A DNA stretch of 13,527 bases, taken from contig JAFGCA010000246.1 in NCBI GenBank assembly GCA_016932895.1, positions 1-13,527 on the forward strand. The letters run 5' to 3'. Origin of the DNA: Sedimentisphaerales bacterium (GTDB taxonomy: Bacteria > Planctomycetota > Phycisphaerae > Sedimentisphaerales > SG8-4). The stretch's first letter is position 1. Each line of letters starts with the position of its first letter. The position numbers and the translations under genes were made by a program. Positions 1 through 8,300 of the stretch are shown here, in pieces. The notes under the pieces are model-generated. The model worked only from the letters and a program-made list of their open reading frames with translations, ran no database searches and had not been told where the DNA came from.

Positions 1-87
1 CGTCCCGCCACCCGCGCCAGGCGCCGCTTGAACCGCTGCCAGCAACGACGCGACAAAGATCAGCAACATACGATTTGTGTGTCTCAT
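1..87 (-). CDS. Secreted protein, N-terminal fragment (runs off the window)
   Basis: An ATG at 87-85 opens a frame that stays open to the window edge (29 codons). The peptide begins MRHTNRMLLIFVASLLAAVQ and continues AAPGAGGGT. This is a typical Sec signal peptide: a basic start, a hydrophobic core of about 14 residues, and a small-residue cleavage region (AVQA-A). There is no lipobox cysteine in the visible part. A strong ribosome binding site (AAAGGAGA) sits 7-8 bases upstream. The start lies 54 bp after the end of the broken GH172 gene on the same strand, so the two are probably co-transcribed. The mature protein is outside the window and its function cannot be told. Only the signal peptide and start are supported. 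Confidence 0.7.
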   Translation of the reverse strand, partial: MRHTNRMLLIFVASLLAAVQAAPGAGGGT

Positions 88-141
88 GGGATCATCTCCT
101 TTGACCCATCGATCCTGTAAACGCCCCTGCACCTTCTTTGG

Positions 142-1246
142 TCAACGCGGTCTCACCGTCGGCATTCTGTAACAGTATAGCCAGTAACGCGATTCTCTCC
201 AGGCCGATTCCACCGGGAAGGAACGCCCGGGAAACAGTTCCTGGGTGTTGGGCACATGCTCCAGTTTGATCTCCAGCCGCTTCACACCCTGCGTCGAGCG
301 GCGCGGGGTCAGGAACTCCTCTTCGCGCCAGCGGCGATTGCTCGTGATGACCCGGTGCTGGGTCTTGCCGAGCTCGCCTTCGGACTGAGGATTGCTGTAG
401 ACGTACGTGTTGCAGCCGGCACTTGCCGAAATCGTACGCCCGGTCGCGAGGGACAGCGAATTTCAGCGCACGAACGGTCGCGGGCGCGTCGCCCAACTCA
501 GCCAGTGTCGTCCATTCGCGCGGTCTCAGACTCAACGTACCTGCGATGGTCGTGACGCCCTCGCCCACGGGAGCGATGTCGGTCCCCGCCCGTCGCAGCA
601 GCTCCAGCACGTCTGTGGCGGGCGGCGTCCGGTCCCAGGACGTCAGCGGCCGGGAGAGGTTTTCCATCCCAGGCGAGAACAGGTGATAGATGTAATAACC
701 CGTTCCGTAGAAGGTGCGGCCGTACGCGATGCGAAGGCGGTCTTCAAACGGCAGCGGGACCCAGGTCAGGTCCGCCCCCTTCGTGATCGACCACGTCCAG
801 GCCAGGGGATTCGGAAAAAGCTCGGCCGGGATGAACGTCGTCTCGCTGAACCGCTTCTTGGCATTGACGGGATCGGCGGTCCCGGTTTCGCGGACGATGA
901 AGTCGTTGCCATCGATCTCATGGTGCCAGGGACTGCCATGCCAGTGGTTTGTGCGTTTGAAATACAGCACGCCCGGACCCGGCGTATCGAGCGTGACGTT
1001 GAACGTGTCCGATTCCTGATAGAGAAATCCGCTGGCGTCGGCGGTGCGGTTGTTGCCCTCACGATCGTAGGTGCTGCGCATATAGGCGCGGACGCCGATC
1101 CGCTGATACGGGAGCCGGTCCCACATCCGATAGGCGTCCAGCCCCACGGGGATCATCGGTGGCTCCCGCGATTGCCGCAGCTCGGCCGATACAGCCAGGG
1201 CAACGGGCATCATCGCCAACGAGAACGCTATCCGTATCGCCTTCAT
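142..1246 (-). pseudogene. GH172 (DUF2961) glycoside hydrolase remnant with internal deletion and frameshift
   Basis: From ATG 1246 (AGGGGAGA ribosome site 9 bases upstream) the frame encodes a signal peptide (MKAIRIAFSLAMMPVALAVS) and then a DUF2961/GH172-type N-terminal half: YQRIGVRAYMRSTYDREG at about 47-64, GVLYFKRTNHWHG at 92-104, and LKFAVPRDRAYDFGKC at 261-276. After residue 276 the frame becomes nonsense. A second frame, from about 423 down to the TGA at 144-142, reads SAGCNTYVYSNPQSEGELG and on through NRRWREEEF, FPVESAWRESRYWLYCYRMP. This matches the C-terminal end I recall for long members of this family. GH172 enzymes (fructofuranosidases, D-arabinofuranosidases) use glutamates around a GTGTE(D) motif. 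That motif and the whole middle of the protein are absent, so the product should be inactive. The split could be a true deletion or an assembly error. A longer start at 1363 exists but would bury the signal peptide. Confidence 0.75.
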
Positions 1247-1330
1247 GTCCACAGTCTCCCCTAAGCACGCTACCTTCTTCCCGCCGGCCCTCTCCGAGAA
1301 AAACAGCCTCCCCTCCTCCCACGAGGCCCC

Positions 1331-1359
1331 AGTAAACCACATCCGGGTTGTGAAGTAAA
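1331..1359 (-). promoter_or_regulatory. Candidate sigma-70 promoter for the GH172 gene
   Basis: Read on the minus strand, TTTACT (1359-1354) and TTTACT (1336-1331) are separated by exactly 17 bases. They match the -35 and -10 consensus at four of six positions each. The -10 would give a leader of about 75-80 nt before the ATG at 1246. This is a match by eye only, in a GC-rich genome where A/T hexamers stand out, so it is tentative. Confidence 0.3.
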
Positions 1360-1477
1360 GCACCTCTCCATGCCGGCGGGCTCTTGCACCGGAACCGAAA
1401 AGACTGGAAGGAAACGGCCCGTTTGATTAGCATGGCTGTGTCACGTTTGCGGACAGCATCTTGGCGCACAAACGAGG

Positions 1478-1484
1478 AAAGGAG
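1478..1484 (+). promoter_or_regulatory. Ribosome binding site that sets the GH51 start
   Basis: AAAGGAG at 1478-1484 lies 9 bases before ATG 1494. The alternative upstream TTG at 1461 has no such site. It would also place 11 extra residues in front of the twin-arginine leader. Confidence 0.7.
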
Positions 1485-1493
1485 CCGGTCGAG

Positions 1494-3026
1494 ATGAGAG
1501 AACGAACCACCACGCGGCGAGATTTCGTGAAGGCAGTGGCAGCGGGCGCGGCGGGCTTGACGATCCGCCCGGCCCGGGCGGCCGACCCGACGGCCCTGAT
1601 CGCAGTCGATCCCGAGCCGCGGTTCGAGCTGTCGCCCTATCTTCACATGCAATTTATGGAGCCGCTGGGAACCACCGACGGCTCGGTGGCGGCGGCCTGG
1701 GACTTCGGACGCGACTGCTGGCGCGACGACGTCGTCGACGCCACCCGCCGGCTCGGCACGCCCTTGCTGCGCTGGGGCGGGTGCCTGGCCTCCTACTACC
1801 GCTGGCGCGAAGGCGTCGGCCCGCGTGACAAAAGGCAACCCTACCTCAACACCTGCTGGGGAGGCCTCGACACGAATCAGGTCGGCACGCACGAGTTCGT
1901 CGACTTCGCTCGCCAGGCCGGCGCCGAGCCCTTCTTCTGCGTCAACTTCGAGTCGGACGGCAAACCCTACTTCGCCAAAGACGCCAAGGGCAACGACCGC
2001 TGTGCCGGGCCCGAAGAGGCCGCCGACTGGGTCGATTACTGCAACAACCCGGACAACCGCCAGCGCATCGCCAACGGCGCCAAGGAGCCCTTCAACCTCA
2101 AGCTCTGGCAGCTCGGCAACGAGACCTCCTACGGCGGCACGTGGAAGGCCGACAAGGCCGCCGAGCGCACCATCGCCTTCGCCAAAGCCATGCGCCGCCG
2201 CGACCCCGACCTCCAGCTCATCGGCTGGGGCGACAGCGGCTGGGCCCGCCAAATCCTCGAGACCGCCGGCGAGCACCTCCAGTACATCGCCTTCCACCAC
2301 ATGTTCAACCCGGATCGCGGCCTGCCCAACTCGCCCCTGCGCGACATCGAGTACCGCAAAGACCCCGCCTGGACCTGGGAGCGGCTCATGAACGTTTCCA
2401 AGGCCCACGAGGCCCGCATCAAACGGATGCGCGAGCAGACCGCCGGCTTCGACACGCCGCTGGCGCTGACCGAATGTCACCTGGCGTTGCCCGGGCGCAA
2501 CCGCTGCGAGGTCCTCTCCACCTGGGCGGCCGGTGTCGCCAACGCCCGCATGCTCAACGTCCACGAACGCCACGGCGACAAGCTCAAGATCGCCACGCTC
2601 GCCGATTTCTGCGGCACGCGCTGGCAGGTCAACGCGATCATGATCCCCGTCCCCGGCGGCAAATCCTACCTGATGCCCGTGGCCCTGGTCATGAGCCTCT
2701 ATCGCCACCACACGGGCGAAAGGGCCGTCAGCGTTTCCAAGGCCCCCGACGCCCTGGACGTCACGGCCAGCCGCACGGGCGAGAAGGTCTTTCTGCACGT
2801 GGTGAACACAAGCCGCAAGAGGGCGATCCGGGCCAGGCTGGACATCGCCGGTCGGCAAATCCGCACCGGCCGGATCTTTGAGATGGCCGCGGACCCCGAG
2901 TTCGAGGTCACCGAGACCCGGCCCGACGAGATCAAGCCCGTCGAGAAAAAACTCGCCGGCAACAGCGAGTGGTCCTTCCCGGCCGCCTCCGTCTCGGCCG
3001 TGGAGCTGGAACTCGCCCAGGCATAG
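1494..3026 (+). CDS. Tat-exported GH51-like alpha-L-arabinofuranosidase
   Basis: The product is 510 residues, the usual size for GH51. It starts with a twin-arginine leader: RRDFVK at 8-13, a weakly hydrophobic stretch, then PARAA near 26-30 as the likely cleavage site. The catalytic domain carries RWGGCLASYYRWREGVGPR at 93-111 and CWGGLDTNQVGTHEF at 121-135, which mirror the GH51 'RxPGG...WRDGIGPR...WGG.ESNxFGTHEF' pattern. The expected acid/base is E210 in LWQLGNE (204-210) and the likely nucleophile is E327 in ALTECH (324-329). Residues from about 400 to 510 form a beta-rich C-terminal domain as in the family. The enzyme should remove arabinofuranosyl side groups from polysaccharides outside the cytoplasm. 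The esterase gene follows 12 bp later on the same strand, so the two are probably one operon. Family assignment is firm. Exact substrate is inferred, since GH51 also contains endoglucanases. Confidence 0.85.
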   Translation: MRERTTTRRDFVKAVAAGAAGLTIRPARAADPTALIAVDPEPRFELSPYLHMQFMEPLGTTDGSVAAAWDFGRDCWRDDVVDATRRLGTPLLRWGGCLASYYRWREGVGPRDKRQPYLNTCWGGLDTNQVGTHEFVDFARQAGAEPFFCVNFESDGKPYFAKDAKGNDRCAGPEEAADWVDYCNNPDNRQRIANGAKEPFNLKLWQLGNETSYGGTWKADKAAERTIAFAKAMRRRDPDLQLIGWGDSGWARQILETAGEHLQYIAFHHMFNPDRGLPNSPLRDIEYRKDPAWTWERLMNVSKAHEARIKRMREQTAGFDTPLALTECHLALPGRNRCEVLSTWAAGVANARMLNVHERHGDKLKIATLADFCGTRWQVNAIMIPVPGGKSYLMPVALVMSLYRHHTGERAVSVSKAPDALDVTASRTGEKVFLHVVNTSRKRAIRARLDIAGRQIRTGRIFEMAADPEFEVTETRPDEIKPVEKKLAGNSEWSFPAASVSAVELELAQA

Positions 3027-3038
3027 AGGAAACACGCC

Positions 3039-4271
3039 ATGGCGGCACAACCGAGCACGCGTCGAGAGTTTCTGCGGATGATGGGAGTCGGCGCCGGCGT
3101 CCTGGGCATGGGCCGAGGTTCGGCACGCCCCGCCGCCGAACGGGCACCCGCCTCCCCGATTGACGAAGACTTCTTCGTTCGCCCGGAGGAGCTGACGCTG
3201 CGTTTCCGCCACGGCCGGCCCGAACGCCGGCTCTCGTTCGACAACTTCCAGGGCTCCCCCGAGGCCTGGAAGAAGGCGTGTCGCGACAAGCTCGCCGAAC
3301 TGCTCGGTCTGCCGCGCCAAGCGTCAGGCAACGACTCTCCGGGTGGCAGCGTCAAGCGCAGCTTGGCGATGGGGTCCAGCCGTATTGCTTCACGCGACAC
3401 GCTTGCCGCCGACGTTCGCCTGCTGCGATCCACTGACGTCGACGACGTGAAGATCGAGGCCTGGGTGATGACGGTCGACGAATCGCTTACCATCCCGGCC
3501 TACCTACTCTCGCCCGAATCGCCCTGGCATCCCGACCAGGCGGTCATGGCCCTTCACGGGCACGGCGCCGCCGAGCCGTGCGTGGGCCTGCGCGACGACT
3601 ACCACCACCGCTTCGCCCTGGAGCTGGCCCGGGCCGGTCACATCGTGCTCTGTCCGGCCCTGCGCGGGTTCGGGGCGCTCGGCGACCTGGCCTTCGGCGA
3701 CGAGGGCCGCTGCCTGGACTATTGGAAGTCGCAACGCGGCCGGCAGTTCACGCTCATCTCCGACGCCTTCCTGTACGGCCGGACCGTCATCGGCGACACC
3801 GTCGCCGACCTGCTCCGCTGGGAAAACTGGCTGGCCCGAAAAAAAGGCATCCGCACCGTTGATGTCGCCGGCATCTCCTACGGTGGCGATCTGGCGTTGA
3901 CGTACCCGCCGTTCAGCGACCGCGTCCGCAGAATCTACGCCAGCGGCAGCTTCGGCTCCTTCACTGCGATCTTTCCCCGTTGCTACAACGCCCCGGCCCA
4001 CGCCATCGGCGGAATCCTCAACTGGATGGACCGAAGCGACATCGCCGGACTAAACGCCCCCCGACCCATCCAGCTCCATTACGGCGAGAAAGACACACCC
4101 GGACCCCGAAACAACTCCGCGGCCTACAACGAAACCGTCGAAACCGCCCTCGAAGAGCTAAAACGAATCTACCACGCCTTCGACGCCCTCAAACAAATCA
4201 GCTTCAAAGTCACAACCGAAGCCGCCCACGAAATCGACAACGAAGACCTACAGGACTTCCTCGCAGGATAG
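3039..4271 (+). CDS. Tat-exported alpha/beta-hydrolase, probable carbohydrate esterase
   Basis: A 410-residue protein with a twin-arginine start (RREFLR at 8-13, then a small hydrophobic stretch to about 24). The alpha/beta-hydrolase core shows the oxyanion motif HGHG at 173-176 and the nucleophile elbow GISYGG at 278-283, with S280 as nucleophile. LHYGEKD ends at the likely acid D352, and AAHEID holds the likely histidine H397. All three triad positions are in the usual order, so the enzyme looks intact. The fold and elbow resemble acetyl-xylan-esterase-like or dienelactone-hydrolase-like secreted enzymes, but I cannot assign a CE family. ATG 3039 has AGAGGAA just upstream, overlapping the stop of the GH51 gene. 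Context suggests removal of acetyl or feruloyl esters from the same polysaccharide. Residues 93-125 look like an extra loop, and third-position A increases in the last 80 codons. Confidence 0.8.
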   Translation: MAAQPSTRREFLRMMGVGAGVLGMGRGSARPAAERAPASPIDEDFFVRPEELTLRFRHGRPERRLSFDNFQGSPEAWKKACRDKLAELLGLPRQASGNDSPGGSVKRSLAMGSSRIASRDTLAADVRLLRSTDVDDVKIEAWVMTVDESLTIPAYLLSPESPWHPDQAVMALHGHGAAEPCVGLRDDYHHRFALELARAGHIVLCPALRGFGALGDLAFGDEGRCLDYWKSQRGRQFTLISDAFLYGRTVIGDTVADLLRWENWLARKKGIRTVDVAGISYGGDLALTYPPFSDRVRRIYASGSFGSFTAIFPRCYNAPAHAIGGILNWMDRSDIAGLNAPRPIQLHYGEKDTPGPRNNSAAYNETVETALEELKRIYHAFDALKQISFKVTTEAAHEIDNEDLQDFLAG

Positions 4272-4352
4272 AACGACGCACGGAGACACATCAGAGGCGC
4301 CAACGTCTGACCTGATCGTGGGATTGGAGTGAGATCCGCTCTTGCGCCCGGC

Positions 4353-4369
4353 GTTCTCCACAGGAGAAC
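4353..4369. terminator. Hairpin between convergent genes, possible bidirectional terminator
   Basis: GTTCTCC (4353-4359), loop ACA, and GGAGAAC (4363-4369) form a perfect 7-bp stem. It lies in the 136-bp gap between the converging esterase and methyltransferase genes. Neither side has a T-run, so it is not a textbook intrinsic terminator. The role is inferred from position alone. Confidence 0.3.
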
Positions 4370-4407
4370 CGAACGGTCCCCTGCGACTGGAGAGACAGGC
4401 GGGCGGG

Positions 4408-5139
4408 TTACCAGATTGGGGGGAGGAGGCGGAATTTGGTTTTTTTGGCGTATTGGGTATATCCGGGCAGTTGGGCCTGGAGGGTTTTGTCTTCGAGGGC
4501 GGTTCGGACGATGAGGACGGCAACAGCTCCGGCGGCGGGGATCAGGCCGAAGGCGGAGCCGACGATCAGCGGGCCGGCCAGGGCCCAGAGGCTCGCGCCG
4601 ACGTAGCCTGGATGACGAACGACGCGATACGGTCCGGCGGTGACGACCCGGTGCCCACGGTCGTGCTGGATGCGGACGGTCGCCTCGAAGTGGGTGTTGA
4701 CCAGCATCGCCCAGGTCAGGACCACGGTGCCGGCGGCGAAGAGAAGCGTCCCGACCACGGCGGCCCAGGCGCCGAGGCTCGACCATTGGTATCGACCTGC
4801 ATCCAGGCCGATCACGACGGGAACCACGTAGAAGGCGAGCAGGCCGTAGAGGGTCAAGAGGAGCTTGTCCCAGGGTATGGTGTCTTTCTTCTTTTTCCAG
4901 CTTCCCCGGTGGTTGACCAGGCCCGGGTTGACGGCGGCGACGAGGACGCTCTGGCCGAACATGCCGACAAGGCTCACGACGAGAAAGAGCCACGCGCGCG
5001 GCAGGTCCAGCCGGCCGGCCGCGGCGAAGAGCAGCGTCGCCTCGATGAACGCGCCCAGAAAGCTCCCGACCAGCACGACAATCCCCGGCTTCTCGAGCCG
5101 GACCCGAGCGGGCGTTGCGAGTTCACTGCGATCGACCAT
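4408..5139 (-). CDS. Isoprenylcysteine carboxyl methyltransferase (ICMT)-like integral membrane protein
   Basis: A 243-residue hydrophobic protein with likely membrane helices near 20-42, 50-70, 93-113, 123-146 and 183-212. The diagnostic C-terminal signature is GPYRVVRHPGYVG at 169-181, followed by the acidic and tail elements ALEDKTLQ and LPGYTQYAKKTKFRLLPPIW. This is the S-adenosylmethionine-binding region shared by ICMT and phospholipid methyltransferases. Bacterial members methylate small or lipid substrates that are mostly unknown, so no substrate is claimed. ATG 5139 is chosen because GGAGG lies 6 bases upstream. The open frame continues upstream to 5589, but that part is low-quality sequence overlapping the end of the next gene. 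It converges with the esterase and probably has its own promoter. Confidence 0.8.
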   Translation of the reverse strand: MVDRSELATPARVRLEKPGIVVLVGSFLGAFIEATLLFAAAGRLDLPRAWLFLVVSLVGMFGQSVLVAAVNPGLVNHRGSWKKKKDTIPWDKLLLTLYGLLAFYVVPVVIGLDAGRYQWSSLGAWAAVVGTLLFAAGTVVLTWAMLVNTHFEATVRIQHDRGHRVVTAGPYRVVRHPGYVGASLWALAGPLIVGSAFGLIPAAGAVAVLIVRTALEDKTLQAQLPGYTQYAKKTKFRLLPPIW

Positions 5140-5175
5140 CGGCAACCTCCAAAGGCAATCTGACCCAAAGCGTTT

Positions 5176-5204
5176 AGTGTATCGCACGAAGCGCCGAGCG
5201 TGAA
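5176..5204 (-). promoter_or_regulatory. Candidate sigma-70 promoter of the ICMT-like gene
   Basis: On the minus strand TTCACG (5204-5199) and TACACT (5181-5176) are spaced by 17 bases. Each matches the consensus at four of six positions. The implied leader is about 30 nt, ending at the GGAGG site of the gene. Tentative, by eye. Confidence 0.35.
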
Positions 5205-5269
5205 GCGATTCGCGTGACGATCCTCGCCTTACGCTTGAAGCTATGGCGCGCGGACGCCTTGGACAGCCG

Positions 5270-5298
5270 GCAGGGGCAACCACGAGGGTTGCCCCTGC
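5270..5298. repeat. Perfect 12-bp inverted repeat (hairpin) in the intergenic region
   Basis: GCAGGGGCAACC (5270-5281), loop ACGAG, and GGTTGCCCCTGC (5287-5298) form a perfect GC-rich stem. It lies about 40 bp after the stop of the 1008-residue secreted protein gene and upstream of the ICMT-like gene. There is no T-run on either side. It could end transcription of the large gene, protect its mRNA 3' end, or be a copy of a dispersed palindromic intergenic repeat. Confidence 0.7.
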
Positions 5299-5338
5299 GA
5301 GCGTTGAATGGCACTGTCGTTCTGTCGTCGTGCGAGAA

Positions 5339-8300
5339 TCACGGGGAGACGGTGAAGTCGCCTGAGAAGGCGGCGCCGGCCTGGTTGCAGAAGATCTGCC
5401 AGGTTCCGGCCGGGAGGGGCCCGAACCACGCCTCAACCCCGCAGATGGGATCGTAGTGCCCGCCGGCGCAGGCGGGCTCGGCCGGAGGCTCAAAGAACAG
5501 CTCGACGGTTCGTTGGAGCGTGTTGACTTTGATTCTCGGGATGCCCATGTTCTGTTCGGCGACGGCTCGCTTCTCGTAGACGATGTCAAGCGGGCCGTAG
5601 AGACGAATCACTTCGCCGCTGTCCGGATCGGTGGTCATGCGCCATTCCTGCGGAGGCTCTTCCCCCGGGATCCAGATCGCCTGCTGGGCCATACGCCCCA
5701 GGCGGATGTCGTCGAAATAGACGCGCCCCGAGCCGCCCGACTCGGGACGACCCGGATCGCCCAGGCCGATGCGGAGGTGTTTGATGCGCGTCAGGTCCAG
5801 ACCGCCGGAGAAGTCTTCCAACGGAATGTTCCAGGGGCGCCAGTGGCCCGTGAGCACGCGTTCGGTGTCCATGTTGATCACGTTGGCGCGGAGGGTTCCG
5901 CCGGAGTCTCGCAGTTGCACGTACATCGGCTCCGGCGCGTTGGGCACGATCCCGATGTCGCGCGAGCTCCAGGAACCGCTGACCGAGCCGACGGTCTGTA
6001 CGTTGGAGAAGGCGGCCCGGCAGGTGAGCCCTTCGTTGTGGCTGGTCAGGCAGAGCCCCACGTACACGTTGCTGCTCATGGAGAACGTCTGGGGATTCCA
6101 GGTCATCGGGAGCCAGGAGGAGCCGTTGGTGGAACGGTAGGCTCGGAACGTGTTGCCGTTGCGTTCGATCTTGAGCCACAGGGGAGCGGTTGCGTTCCAT
6201 TCGGCGGAGGTCGCTACGTCCGTGTCGCTGGTGGCGGAAGCACCGGTGCTGCGGCGTGTCTGGAAGTGCACGCCTTCGCCGGGCGACACGATGGCCATCG
6301 CAAACTTGGAATTCGCGGCCAGGCTCTCGCGGATCATCACACCGGCCTTGGCCCAGCTATTGGTGTTGGTCACACCGAGGACCCGAGCCTGGATGCTGCC
6401 GTTGCCGGCCAGTTGCCTGTAGGCGTAATGGAACTGGTCGGAAGTCCCCCAGATGTCGACGCCCTGGGCAGTCATCAATTGGACGTTGCCCGGTTTCGAG
6501 GTGAAGCTGCCCGGAGCGACGCCCTTGTACCACAGCGTCAGGACGTCCACTCCGTCGCGCGTCCAGTTTTGGGACGAGCTGAAAGTGCGCTCGACGTACG
6601 AGAGGTACGAGAGGTACGAGGACCAACTGTTGTCGTAGCCAAACGGCATCGCCTGGGCGCCCTCGTGGACGGAATTGCGCTCGACGTACGGCGCGTCCTG
6701 GTAGCCGATCCAACTTCCGTTCTGCGAATCGGCAGCGCCATCGGTCCACACATCGAAGATGCGGTTCGGGGACGAGGCGGTATAGCTCTCGAAGTCGTCG
6801 ACGACCAGGTAATCTGCGACGGTGAATTTCCAGAGCTTGCCCGGGATGGTGCTGCCGTTGCTGCGCACACCGTCGATTCGCCAGTAGTAGCTCTGGCCCC
6901 ATTGCAGGGTGCCGGGGCTGTAGGATGTGCTCGTTTGTTGGCCGCGATAGGACAGCGAGCTTGCATTCGTGCCGAAGTATACTTTGTGTCGTGTCGCCTC
7001 GCTGCCGGGGGCCCAGGTGAGAGCGGCGTTATCGTCAGCATTCGTCGCGCCGTTGGCGGGTTGCGGCATATGGGCCAGGAGCGGCGCCTGGAAGGCGCTG
7101 GCGGGAACGACCTGCGTCGGTAGCGAGGGGCTCTCCCAGTAGAGCTCAGCGATGGCGCCACCGCCGTTCTCATACATGTCCATTCGCAGGGAATAGCGCT
7201 GTCCGCCTGTCAGAGCGACCGGGCAGCTCGTGTCTACCGTCGCCGCATGCTCGGTCCAATTATCGATGATCAGCACGCCGTCCAGCCACAGACGCACGCC
7301 GTCATCGCTGCGCGTCAGGAACGTGAAGGAGTCCGTGGCCGGCGCGATCAGATCCGCCGTCCAACGTACTGAGAACGTTTCCGGATGGACCAGGCTTGGA
7401 TTCGGAGAACCGTCGCCCCAGTCGAAGTTGATCGTCGCATCCTCGCGCGTCATCACCAGATTCGTGAAATTGATGTTGTTGAAGTACTGGCCCGTGAGGC
7501 CTCCGCCACCGACGCCTGCGCCGCTGACATGCACGGAAGCAGTATTATTACCCTCGTTGCTCTCGGCCACGTCGTCGGTGGCGTCGACAATACAACCGAT
7601 GTAGTAATCGTCCCAGTCAAGATCGCTCGGAATGGCCAGGTTGATGCTCAGTTCCAGCGAATCACCTGCCGAAACGCCCGTACTGTGGACCTGTCCCAAC
7701 TGGCGATCCGACGCGGTGATGCTCGCGTCCTGAGAGGCATAGAATTTGGTGTGAAACGAGCCGGTATCGGCAGGACCGTTGTTGCGAACCGTCACGCTGG
7801 TTTGCAGGCTTTGTCCGGGAACCGGAGGAGTCGGGGAGATGTTCAGGTCCTCGCAGAACAGATCCGCCTGCAGCTCCCAGTACACCCGGAATTCCACGTA
7901 GTCCACCCGTCCGGAGTCGAGCCACATCGTGTCTCTGATGATCGCAGAGTACGTCTGATTGACGGGCTCGCCGTCAAAGGCGTCTGTAGTGCGCCAGTTG
8001 AGATAGACATCGCTGTCATCGTCCAGATCATCGTCGTGGCCGCCGTCGGTAGAGCCGCCAAGATTGTCATACACCAGGACATTTCCGCTGTGCGCGCTGG
8101 AAGTCAGAAGGACCTCGTAATCCCCACAGAAGAAAGAGGCTGGATCGTCGCGATCCTCGATCCGGATGCGGTATTCCACCTTGCTCACGCGCGCCCAGGA
8201 GGGAGCACCGGAGACTGCCAACGATCGCGTAACAGAGCCGAGATCCGGAATGTCCACGTTTGTCCCGGTAGAAACGAGTTTATAGTCGCCCCAAACGGGA

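Noticed and set aside
407..1264. 285-residue plus-strand frame opposite the GH172 gene
   Set aside because: No recognisable domain. The minus strand carries the clear GH172 motifs and a signal peptide.
1059..3320. 753-residue open frame antisense to the GH51 gene
   Set aside because: It is rich in Gly/Val/Ala/Arg with no motifs and mirrors the high-GC codon pattern of the real gene, which has catalytic motifs and a Tat leader.
5140..5589. Upstream extension of the ICMT-like protein by 150 residues
   Set aside because: It overlaps the end of the neighbouring gene and the hairpin, has no membrane or domain pattern, and GGAGG precedes ATG 5139.
5456..7123. 555-residue plus-strand frame opposite the PA14 protein gene
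   Set aside because: A shadow of the GC-rich coding strand. The opposite strand encodes clear CARDB and PA14 domains.
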